Translations under genes and position numbers: made by a program
DNA from: Amaurobius ferox
Lineage: Eukaryota > Arthropoda > Arachnida > Araneae > Amaurobiidae
Assembly: GCA_951213105.1 (NCBI GenBank)
Contig: OX578137.1
Location: forward strand, 54,993,236-55,057,235
Length of the DNA: 64,000 nt
Direction of reading: 5' to 3'
Shown here: positions 13,468 through 22,179 of the stretch, in pieces
Layout: every line of letters starts with the position of its first letter
How positions within the stretch are numbered: position 1 is the stretch's first letter
Notes under the pieces: model-generated
Databases searched by the model: none
What the model was told of the DNA's origin: nothing
What the model saw: the letters and a program-made list of their open reading frames with translations, nothing else

Positions 13468-13509
13468 AAAAAAGTACTGTGTTGAAGACCCGTGAAAAAA
13501 GTACTGTGT
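13468..13509. repeat. Micro-retroposon stub M5: 12-nt insert with a 15-bp target duplication
   Basis: AAAAAAGTACTGTGT occurs at 13468-13482 and again at 13495-13509, bracketing TGAAGACCCGTG (13483-13494). The insert matches the conserved TGAAGACCC end of copies M1 and M2. It looks like an extremely truncated retroposed copy that keeps only one end. Confidence 0.6.
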
Positions 13510-15599
13510 GAAATCAGTCAAACAGTAAGATATAGTATCAATAATTTGCAAGTGAAATTAAGTAAGTTGCCTGATTGTCTCGAGATGTTGTTAAATAACT
13601 CTTAAAAATGATGACTCTCTGCACCAAAGAGTTTGTGGATGATGATTAATTAAAAAGTCCGAAAAATTCTGAAATATGGCAAGAATGATGACTTGACTCA
13701 TACTCCAAAAATAATTAGAACAAGAGATGAGATACTATAGATGGCTTTACCTTATACGATAAATTTGAGAGTTATAATAGAAATAATTAATAACATATTG
13801 CCCGAAGTTACTAAAGTTAGCTAAGCACGGATGATCACAGTTAGACGATCGGGACACGCTTACTAAATATAAATGATAAATATTAAGCTGAGGAATGTAT
13901 CATGGTAAATTTGTTGGTGAATAACGACAATTCATGTAAAATATATTGAAAGTTACGTGAACTAGAAAGTTTTATTGTGATATACAGTTACAGGCGTAAT
14001 TTTAGTCGAGTTGCAGTCCGGCATCTTTTAAATTGTTTCCCAAAATGTAAGCTTTTTTTTTAAACTATTTCTAAAAAATAGTTTTGAAACAGCAAAGGGT
14101 ACAATCTCCAATTTTCACCCGAGTTCGATTCGTTGTGCTGCCCAAATTAACCCCTGTCTACGCGGATTACGGGCATGTTAAATCGGTGGGTTTGAAAGTC
14201 CTACGGGAGGTTAGGAGTCGGGGAAGGTTAGTACGGTCATTGTGGATGTCGCCACCACTGGGTTCTGGTCTAATTTGTGTGGCACTGTCCTGGCCGACCA
14301 AATGGATACCTTACATTTTCGGGTATATGACCGTATATTTTAAAACTGGGCATTTATTGGATCACATAAGTTTACTCCACTTTACTCAAATTCAAATATC
14401 AGTTAACTCTGAAGATAAATCCATGATAGTATATTTCTGGATTTTATGTCCTGTTTTTAAAATATTTCTAGATGATAATAATTTATTTACATCAACTTAA
14501 AATTTTCAGTTTAAAAGAATTAACGTTTATAACACATTATACGCTCATCAATCCGTGAGTATATAAGACGGTAATTGACAACCCCCACGTTATGTCTCTT
14601 ACACAAATTATTCGGTAAAGTTAACCTAATTACAATTTGATTAAAACTAGAAAATGCTTCATGTTTAGACTATGCGCAATTTAAATTATTTTATCCCATC
14701 TAAGTAGCCAAGTTCATAATTTTATTCTAATATGTCATAATATAATTATCCATTAATACGTTTGAAGATAATTAGATAAAATTCATTTTAAATTTCCGAT
14801 GCGCGTTTTATTTTATGCTTTCAAAAATAATTTTCTAATGACAATCAATAGCTTCCTTCTAATGAAAGAAGCGTTTCGATTAATATGAACCGTTAATTAC
14901 CTCGCCAAACTCATTAGAAGTTCATGAAAATGCGAACACTGGTATAGACAACATATTTGTGCTATTATTAAGCGTTGGTATTATACTACCATGCGTTCAT
15001 GTTATTTGTTTAGACAAGTACATTAGTTTTGATCTGAATAGAATCTATGGTTGGGGGTTTGTCTGGCGGAAAATCGGGGTGTTACGATAAATGTAAACAT
15101 TTTAGACGTTTATACCCGCGAATTTAAAAATAAATAAATATATAAATAATTTGTTTTGTTTTATTGGGAAAAGTATCCAGATTATGAATATATAAAAATA
15201 ATTTCAATATTTTAAACTATCTTTACAGAAACGTTAAAAAAATGTAGTTTTTCGTGTGAGTATCTATTTTCTTACTCATACTTCTAACTTTCACTCGAAA
15301 TATATAGCAAACGAGATATAGTATTAAAATGATATTTAGTATTAAAATTATATCCAACAAGACGAAAAATAAGTTTAAACGACGCATAACAACTTCAGAG
15401 CCATAGAAAGGAGAAAGAGGGAAACATTTTACAGTGCAAAACTTTCCCATTTTCTTCACTTTTTCCACTTTCTTTTGAGGTTCTTATGTATATTTTTAAA
15501 CTATGTTTCGTTTTATTGTGTCTCATTTATTCCTGTTCAGACTTGATTTGTCTTGTCGGAATATTTCTGTTGTGTTTAGGCGCACTCCAGTCGTGTATG
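13510..15599. other. No gene recognised; GC-richer block at 14090-14330
   Basis: Most of the stretch is unassigned AT-rich DNA. The block at 14090-14330 is clearly GC-richer, with a B-box-like GAGTTCGATTC on the plus strand, so it may be a SINE remnant. The 138-codon frame crossing it (14084-14500) shows no recognisable domain, and I do not call it a gene. Confidence 0.5.
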
Positions 15600-15615
15600 T
15601 TATATCCCATTTCAG

Positions 15616-15684
15616 ATTGGCTGAACTGTTCTTCATGCTGCTTTCTGATTGGCTCTCTCTTAATCCGGGGCTTGTATATATAAT
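15616..15684 (+). promoter_or_regulatory. Core promoter of micro-gene unit 1: two inverted CCAAT boxes plus TATA box
   Basis: ATTGGCT (inverse of AGCCAAT) occurs at 15616-15622 and 15648-15654, 32 bp apart. A strong TATATATAAT box follows at 15675-15684. The order, spacing and GC-richer context resemble an NF-Y-type RNA polymerase II promoter. The ATG of the frame downstream starts 35 bp after the TATA box begins, so the leader would be very short. Units 2-4 keep the TATA box but not the CCAAT boxes. Confidence 0.6.
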
Positions 15685-15709
15685 CATCATGTTTCTTCCT
15701 TTCGAATCC

Positions 15710-16058
15710 ATGCATCTTTTGGGCAACATGTGTTGAAGACCCAGACCGTCCGACTCATCCTGATGACTTGAGTATCTATTTGAACGGCCGGTGGACAATA
15801 TGTGTGTTGGACAACATATGTTGAAGACCCAGACCGTCCGACTCGTCCAGAGGACTTAGAGTAACTAGTTGGACGGCCGGGAAGGTGGACAACATATGTG
15901 TCGGTTCTCTTGCAACAATAAAGGGGAACTTCGAAATGGTTGTATGCTACATTATTGTGTTATTTGTGCTTATTTATGTTGCTCTAGTTTTCCTTATCCT
16001 TCGCACAAAGTGTATTTTAAGACTTGTTGAACTTTATGTTAAAGCTTTCTCCAATTGA
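15710..16058 (+). pseudogene. Micro-gene unit 1: membrane microprotein frame broken by two micro-insertions
   Basis: The frame opens MHLLGNMC and then stops in the inserted element (TGA at 15734-15736 region). After the insertions it resumes in the target duplication and reads on through the conserved hydrophobic helix, from VVCYIIVLFVLIYV to LRTK. The C-terminus differs from units 2-4, because those carry a 13-bp insertion after the TGTATTTTA codons that shifts the frame. The N-terminal part has diverged from units 2-4 while the helix codons are almost unchanged. It has the best promoter of the array, but the coding frame is split. Confidence 0.55.
15721..15899 (-). repeat. Two tandem micro-retroposons M1 and M2 with target-site duplications
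   Basis: M1 is 15734-15792 (59 nt) and M2 is 15822-15886 (65 nt). Both read TGAAGACCCAGACCGTCCGA at the left and end in CGGCCGG. A 13-mer close to GGACAACATATGT occurs three times (15721-15733, 15809-15821 and 15887-15899), with a fourth variant at 15793-15805. The sibling units at 16257, 16641 and 17025 show the uninterrupted site, GGACTACATATTTGTTGG. On the minus strand both fold with outer stem GGCCGTYC/GGACGGTC, then ACTC/GAGT, then an inner GTCC/GGAC-type stem. Confidence 0.72.
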
Positions 16059-16211
16059 AAATACGGCCAATCACCCAAAAAAAACGAAAACTGAATTAAA
16101 ACTACAAATTCAATGTAATTTGAAATAATTTTCCGTCTTAATTTGTGCAATTAAATTGAATTTAATTAATTATGAAAACAAGAAATGGAAAATGAGCTTG
16201 AGCGGGTCTTG

Positions 16212-16220
16212 TATATATAA
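16212..16220 (+). promoter_or_regulatory. TATA box of micro-gene unit 2
   Basis: TATATATAA, 35 bp upstream of the ATG at 16247. The identical box recurs at 16596-16604 (unit 3) and 16980-16988 (unit 4). The pyrimidine-rich TTCTTCC tract between box and ATG could hold the start site. Confidence 0.5.
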
Positions 16221-16246
16221 TCATCCTGCTTCTTCCTTACGCATCC

Positions 16247-16414
16247 ATGCATTTTTTGGACTGCATATTTTTTGATTCTCTTGCACTAACACAGGAGAAC
16301 CTCAACACAGCTGTATGCTACATTATTGTGTTATTTGTGCTTATTTATGTTGCTCCAGTTTTCTTTATCCTTCGCACAAAGTGTATTTTACTTAATAATT
16401 TTAAGACTTGTTGA
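16247..16414 (+). CDS. Micro-gene unit 2: 55-residue putative single-pass membrane protein
   Basis: The intact frame starts MHFLDCIFFDSLALTQENLN and ends NNFKTC. Residues about 23-42 form one uninterrupted hydrophobic helix (VCYIIVLFVLIYVAPVFFIL), followed directly by R-T-K. That is the charge pattern of a single-pass membrane peptide with a cytosolic basic end. I recognise no family; small muscle and organelle membrane peptides have a similar size, but the sequence does not match one I know. AATAAA lies 47 nt after the stop (16461-16466), inside transposon-derived sequence. The only support for coding is the frame kept across units and its position after a TATA box. The helix DNA is so similar between units that recent duplication alone could explain the open frame. 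Confidence 0.42.
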   Translation: MHFLDCIFFDSLALTQENLNTAVCYIIVLFVLIYVAPVFFILRTKCILLNNFKTC

Positions 16415-16630
16415 ACATTATGGTAATACTTTCTTCAATTGAAAATACGTCCAGTCAACAAATAAAAACTAAAACTGAATTAAAACTACAAATTCAATGT
16501 AATTTCAAATAATTTTCCGTGTTAATATGTGCAATTAAATTGAATTTAATGAATTATGAAAACCAGAAATAGAAAATGAGCTTGAGCGGGTCTTGTATAT
16601 ATAATCATCCTGCTTCTTCCTTTCGCATCC

Positions 16631-16798
16631 ATACATTTTTTGGACTACATATTTGTTGGTTCTCTTGCACTAACACAGGAGAACCTCGAAACGGCTGTAT
16701 GCTACATTATTGTGTTATTTGTGCTTATTTATGTTGCTCTAGTTTTCCTTATCCTTCGCACAAAATGTATTTTACTTAATAATTTTAAGACTTGTTGA
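16631..16798 (+). pseudogene. Micro-gene unit 3: same frame, start codon changed to ATA
   Basis: All 55 codons are open and keep the helix and R-T-K end, but codon 1 is ATA instead of ATG, and no other in-frame ATG precedes the helix. TATA box (16596-16604) and AATAAA (16845-16850) are intact. Differences from unit 2 include Y for C at residue 6, V-G for F-D at 9-10, E for N at 20 and L for P at 37. An overlapping frame that starts at 16576 with MSLSGSC also recurs in unit 4, but it spans the TATA box, so I regard it as a shadow. Confidence 0.45.
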
Positions 16799-17014
16799 AC
16801 ATTATGTTAAAACTTTCTTCAATTGAAAATACGTCCAGTCAACAAATAAAAACTAAAACTGAATTAAAACTACAAATTCAATGTAATTTCAAATAATTTT
16901 CCGTGTTAATTTGTGCAATTAAATTGAATTTAATTAATTATGAAAACAAGAAATAGAAAATGAGCTTGAGCGGGTCTTGTATATATAATCATCCTGCTTC
17001 TTCCTTTTGCATCC

Positions 17015-17182
17015 ATGCATTTTTTGGACTACATATTTGTTGGTTCTCTTGCACAAACACAGGGCAACCTCGAAACGGCTGTATGCTACATTATTGTGTT
17101 ATTTGTGCTTATTTATGTTACTCTAGTTTTCCTTATCCTTCGCACAAAGTGTATTTTACTTAATAATGTTAAGACTTGTTGA
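17015..17182 (+). CDS. Micro-gene unit 4: 55-residue putative single-pass membrane protein
   Basis: Intact frame from ATG 17015 to TGA 17182, with the same helix (VCYIIVLFVLIYVTLVFLIL) and LRTK end as unit 2. Substitutions relative to unit 3 fall in the extra-membrane segment (Q for L at 14, G for E at 17, V for F at 52), plus T for A at 36. TATA box at 16980-16988; AATAAA at 17229-17234. Units 2 and 4 are the only copies with both a start codon and an open frame. Confidence 0.42.
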   Translation: MHFLDYIFVGSLAQTQGNLETAVCYIIVLFVLIYVTLVFLILRTKCILLNNVKTC

Positions 17183-17348
17183 ACATTATGTTAAAACTTT
17201 CTCCAATTGAAAATACGGCCAGTCAACAAATAAAAACTAAAACTGAATTAAAACTACAAATTCAATGTAATTTCAAATAATTTTCCGTGTTAACTTGCGC
17301 AATTAAACTGAATTTAATTAATTATGAAAACAAGAAAGAGAACATGAG

Positions 17349-17813
17349 CAGATTTTTAATACTTCATGTCCCTGGCGACTTTTAACCATGGGGTTCATAT
17401 GGTATATTTGTTACTCATCGAACTGTATTGATATTGCTATTATCTGCAGATAATGCATTTTGACGAATTTTCACCCGCTGAAAGCGGTGTGTCGAGCATA
17501 TATCTGAGTATATAGCAATTTACATTAACAGTTACATTCTAAATTGCAATATACGATAATTTGACAAGCAGCTTTCTTCATCAGCTACCTAAGAGCAAAG
17601 AGGTAGTCCTCTACAGGCTATCCATCATTTAGCTCAAAACTGCCGAATAGGTCAGACGTCCTGGGTTATGTTAAAAATGATAGTTATTACTGGAAAGGTT
17701 CGTAATGCAAATGAAATTCAAATTATCTTATAAAATTGCTTATGTATAACCAAACGTGAATGCATAAACACAAATTGAATCAAACATACACATTATTCCA
17801 TGCCTTTATTTTT
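17349..17813. other. No gene seen
   Basis: Unassigned sequence between the micro-gene array and family X copy X1. Confidence 0.6.
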
Positions 17814-18150
17814 AACACTTTACAACAAAATTGAAAAGTGTTTATGACTTTGTTAACATTTCATAACAAAGTTGAAAAGTTTTTATGACTTTGTTCATTC
17901 TGTCTGTCTGTCCGTTAGCATGATAACTGCCGTAAAAATGACTTAATCAAAATGAAATTTTAGTATGTTGTTCAGACGGTCTGTGGGACCTATGGGAATA
18001 TAAATGAATAATATCCCCCAATTAGTTTTGGATTAAACCCGGGTTGAAAAAATGAAATACATTGAGCCCTATGGGACCTAATTTTTCAAACATTTTTAAG
18101 CGGATTTAAAATTCATAAATTGCTTCGAAAATTTTAGGCAATATTCAAAT
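17814..18150 (+). mobile_element. Family X element X1, truncated
   Basis: It opens with an AACACTTT...AAAAGTGTT inverted pair, then TTTATGACTTTGTTC, a short (GTCT)n tract and CCGTTAGCATGATAACTGCC. Next comes the shared block ending AAAATGAAATTTTAGTATG. It matches X2, X3 and X4 until about 18150, where SINE-like sequence begins. No coding capacity. Confidence 0.75.
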
Positions 18151-18159
18151 TGTTCATCT

Positions 18160-18510
18160 CTCCATTCTCCACTTTCTAATGTCAGATTTGCGGGCAATTG
18201 GCAATCTCACTGACTACCTCCTGCTATTTTTATCTCAGGTTAGCCTCCTGCTACTACTATTTTTACCCAAGTTAGAATCCTGCAAGGTCGTTACCCTCTC
18301 AATTCGAAATCGGCGCTCAATGTTCCAGAGTCCACTGAATCCGTAATAGTCGTACTAAAATTCACTTTCAGACCTCCAACATATTTGCACTAACATAGAG
18401 GTTTGATTTGTTCGTGCGCCATTGTACAGAACCTTGCTGCCCCAAATAGGAATCGAACCCTGAATCTCCGAACAGGTCAAACGACGCTCGACCGTTGAGC
18501 TACTGGGACG
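18160..18510 (-). mobile_element. tRNA-derived SINE
   Basis: The minus strand begins near 18509 with GTCCCAGTAGCTCAACGGTC (A box TAGCTCAACGG) and has the B box GGTTCGATTCC about 45 nt further on. The acceptor and T-arm do not make a proper cloverleaf, so it is a SINE head, not a tRNA gene. Part of the body (about 18190-18310) recurs at 57940-58060 (motif GGTAAAAATAGCAGGA). Confidence 0.65.
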
Positions 18511-18689
18511 AAATTGCAAGCTCTTATTATCAGAGATGGCTCTGCAAAATCTTTAAAAAATTTGAACTTAAAACATCGGATAAAGGCTACACGTGGTGTC
18601 CTCTGGAACTGATTGCCAAACTACAAATAGAATTTGACTAGCCCAATACCCATTGAAAATCTACAGTCTCGCACTAAGCAACCCCTAAA

Positions 18690-21600
18690 TATTGTCATCT
18701 TTTTAATAATTCGCGTTTCACATTTATTCTGCAAATCGAATAATTTAGTGTGCAGAACCCCTTAAAGAAGAAAATATTGTAAATTTTAAATTGCGCACGA
18801 TTTCCTTTCGAACTATCTACCAGTACACCAAATTAAAGTCTCTATCTCATCCCTAAGCATGCAATTTCATCATCTCCTCTTTCGAACGTTTTTCTGTGGA
18901 GCACATCCATAAATGAACATTTTTGAAAAACTCTGTTCGTCTTGGGTTTCTTATCAGATGATTGACCCATATACCAAATATCAAGACGTTATAACATTTA
19001 AAAGGAAGCGTGTCTCATTTATCCCGAAAATTGAACATATTGGTATTCGGCACCCCCTAAAGTTGCAAATATTGGAAATCTGAAATTGCACACTTTCTTC
19101 TTTTCAAACTATCTACCAGTATACCAAATTTGATGTCTCCATCCTATCGTGAAGCATGCTTTTCTATCACTTCATATTTCGAACGTTTTCCTGTGATGCA
19201 CCCCCTTAAATGATCATTTTTGAAAAACCGTAATAATCTTAGGGGTTTTTTATCAAATGATTACCCCATGTACTGAAATTTTAAGCCTCTATCACATTGT
19301 AAAGGAGGCGTTTTTCGTTTGTTCGTCAAATCAAACATTTTATTGTGCGGCACCCCCTACAATAGCAAATGTTGGAAAACTGAAATTGCACACTTTCTTC
19401 CATTCAGACTATCTACACGTATACAAAATATGAAGTCTCTATCTCATCGTGAAGCATGCTTTTTCTATCATTTCACATTTCGAATGTTTTTCTGCGGAGT
19501 ACCCCCCACCCCTAAAATATGCATTTTTGAAAAACGCCATTCTTCTTGGGTTTTCTATTAAATGATTCGTTCATATACCAAATATCAAGCCTCTATCACG
19601 CTCTGAAAGGGATGTTTATATTTCATTCCGAAAATCCAATATTTTTGTGTGCGACATCCCCTAAAGCAGAAAATATTGGAAAACTGAAATTGTACACTTT
19701 CTTCCTTCCAAACTGTCTACCCGTACACCAAATTTAAAATCTCTATCTCATCCTGAAGTATGTTTTCTGATCAATTCACCTTTCGAACGTTTTCCTCTGG
19801 AGTACCCCTTAAACGAACATTTTTGAAAAACTATATTCGTCTTAAGTGTTTTCATCAAATGATTAGTCCATATACCTAATTTCAAGCCTCTATCAAATTT
19901 GAAAGGAGCTGTTTCTCAGTTATTCGATAAATAGAACATATTGGTGTGCGGTACCTCCTTAAGTAGAAAATATTGGAAATCTGAAATTGCACACTTTCTC
20001 CCTTTCGAACGATTTACACATACACTAAATTTGAAGTCTCTATCTTATGGCAAATTATGCTTTCCTATCATTTCACTTTTCGAACGTTTTGGTGTGGAGC
20101 ATCCCCCTCTAGAGAACGTTTTCGAAAAATTCGATTTTTCCAGGGGATTTTATCGAATGAGCGAGGCGTGTACCAAATTGCAAGTCTCTATCTATTCGGA
20201 ACGTGCCTAAAAAAAGCGTGACAGACATACAGACGGACAGACAGAGAGACGGTCACTTGACAATTAGTATATACCAGCCGAATACCCGTTGAAAATCAAC
20301 GATCTCCCAATAAGCAACCCCTGAATAATGTAAATTTTTTAATAGTTCGCGTTCCACATTTTTCGACAAATCGAATATTTTGGTGTGCAGAACCCCCTAA
20401 AGAAGAAAATATTGGAAAACTAAATTTGGGCATTTCTTCCTTTTAAATTATCTACCCGTACACTACATTGAAGTCTATCCCGAGGCACCCCTATATTATT
20501 ATTTCTCCTTTGGAACTTTTTTCTCTTGAACCACATGCATAAATGAATATTTTGGAAAAACTCTGTTTGTCTTGTGTTTTTAACATATGACTGGTCCATA
20601 TACCAATTATCTAGCCTCTATCACATTTAAAAGGAAGCGTGCTTCATTTATTCGGAAAATCGAACATATTAGTGTGCGCACCCCTTAAAGTAGCAAATAT
20701 TGGAAATCTGAAATTTCACACATTCTTCCTTTCGAACTATCTACCCGTACACCAAATTTGAAGTCGCTCTCCTATCGAGAAGCATGTTTTTCTATCACTT
20801 CACCTTTCGAACGTTTTTCAGTGTAAAACCCTATTAAAGAACATTTTTGTCAAACTGTATTCATTGTTTTTTTTGTCAAATGGTTAGCCCATATACTAAA
20901 TTTCAAGCCTCTATCACACTGTAAAGGAGGCGTTTTTCATTATTTCGGCAAATCGAACATTTTAGTGAGCGGCACCCTCTACAATAAAACTCAACACTCC
21001 TCTACAAATATTGGAAAACTGAATTTGCACACTTTCTTCATTTCCAACTTTATACCCGTACACCAAATTTGAAGTCTCTATCACATCGCGAAGCATGCTT
21101 TTCTAGCATTTCATCTTTCGACTGCTTTTGTGTGAAGTACCCACCCCCTTAAATATACATTTTTGAAAAACTCTATTATTTTTGTGATTTCTATCAATTG
21201 ATTCGCCCATATACCAAATATCAAGCCTCTATCACGTTTTAAAAGGGGCGTTTTCCCTTTATTCCGAAAATCGAACATTTTGGTGTGCGGCACCTCCTAA
21301 AGTAGAAAATATTGGTAAACTGAAATTGTACACTTTCTTCCTTTCAAACTATCTACCCTTATACCAAATTTGATATCTCTATCTCATTCCGAAGCATTCT
21401 TTTTTATCAATTCACTTTTCGAACGTTTTACTCGGGAGCACCCCCTTAAAAGACCATTTTTGAAAAACTATATTCGTCTTGGGTGTTTCCATCAAATGAT
21501 TAGCCTATATACCAAATGTTAAGCCTTTATCAAATTTTAAAGACACGTTTTCTCATGTATTCTGTAAAACGAACATTTTGGTGTGCGGCACACCCTTAAG

Positions 21601-21960
21601 AAGAAAATATTGGAAATCTGAAATTGTACAATTTTTTCCTTTCGAACGATTTACCCTTGCAGCAAATTTGAAGTATCTCTCTCAACGCAAAGCATGCTTT
21701 CCTATCATTTCACTTTTCGAACGTTTTGGTGTGCGGCACCCCCTTAAGTAGAAAATATTGAAAATCTGAAATTGCACAAATTTTTTTTTCTTTTGAGTGA
21801 TTTATCCATACACCAAAATCCATACACCAAGTCTCTCTCTCAACGCAAAGCATGCTTTCCCATCATTTCATTTTTCGAACGTTTTGGTGTGGGGCACCCC
21901 TTCTATAGAAAGTTTTCGAAACATTCGATTTTTCCAGGGGGTTTTATCGAACGACCGAGC
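18690..21960. repeat. Dimeric satellite-like repeat forming the body of both family 2 Helitrons
   Basis: A unit of roughly 300 bp recurs about ten times. Each unit consists of two related halves of about 150 bp. Half 1 runs CCAAATTTGAAGTCTCTATC...TTTCGAACGTTTT...AGCACCCCCTTAAA. Half 2 runs CCAAATTTCAAGCCTCTATC...AATCGAACATTTTG...GGCACCCCCTAAAG. The halves align along most of their length, so the unit is an ancient dimer. Short frames such as 19319-19561 are repeat translations interrupted in neighbouring units. Confidence 0.8.
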
Positions 21961-22059
21961 CGTGTACCAAATTGCTAGTCTCTATCTATTTAGGAAGTGC
22001 CTAAAAAAAGCGTGACAGAGAGACGGACAGACGGACAGTTGGCAATTAGTATATATAGA
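20274..22059 (-). mobile_element. Helitron family 2, inner copy (complete)
   Basis: Its 3' end on the minus strand shows a perfect hairpin CGTTGA-TTT-TCAACG, then GGTATTCGG and CTGG, with host A at 20273. Its 5' end is TCTATATATACTAATTGCC (inverted, ending 22059), followed by host T at 22060. Insertion is between A and T, as expected for Helitrons, and four bases inside the end of the outer copy. Confidence 0.78.
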
Positions 22060-22179
22060 TAGATTATTATGCAAATAATTTTGGCCAGACATATATTAAA
22101 ACATATATATTAGCTGGCTCACAACCTCAAAACAAAGTGCCTATGTCTAATTCCAAGAAACAAAAGAAACATACTTTTT

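Larger units (their letters stand above)
15671..17348 (+). repeat. Tandem array of four micro-gene units, period 384 bp
   Basis: Units start at CTTGTATATATAA (15671, then about 16208, 16592 and 16976). Start-codon positions 16247, 16631 and 17015 are exactly 384 bp apart; unit 1 is longer because of inserted micro-elements. Each unit comprises TATA box, short frame, AATAAA, and a tail (for example 16437-16590) matching the 3' part of family P elements at 27165-27290 and 27955-28110. Unit 1 has native promoter sequence upstream of its TATA box, whereas units 2-4 have P-derived sequence there. The duplication breakpoint therefore lies just upstream of the TATA box. Confidence 0.8.
18638..22063 (-). 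mobile_element. Helitron family 2, outer copy, split by an inner copy
   Basis: The left boundary CTAG (18638-18641, host A at 18637) is the inverted 3' end. The other end, AATTAGTATATA, stops at 20273 and its last four bases, TAGA, appear at 22060-22063 after the inner copy. Rejoined, it reads as a family 5' end, TCTATATATACTAATT. A GACA-type tract lies inside that end (20221-20252). The element is made almost wholly of a tandem repeat and encodes no Helitron protein. Confidence 0.75.

Noticed and set aside
14084..14500. 138-codon frame as a host exon
   Set aside because: No domain, no splice context I can defend, and the GC-rich part resembles a SINE-like block.
15750..15775. CTGATGA in micro-element M1 as a hammerhead ribozyme core
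   Set aside because: No GAAA follows a stem at the required place, and M2 and M3, the same element, lack CTGATGA.
16576..17163. The 67-codon frames starting MSLSGSC (16576 and 16960) as the real product of the tandem units
   Set aside because: They run over the TATA box and overlap the helix frame out of phase. Recurrence follows from the DNA repeat, and the composition is less protein-like than the TM frame.
19319..22015. Series of 60-80 codon frames as a repeat-protein gene family
   Set aside because: They are translations of the Helitron satellite unit in varying frames with stops in neighbouring units; frame is not kept.
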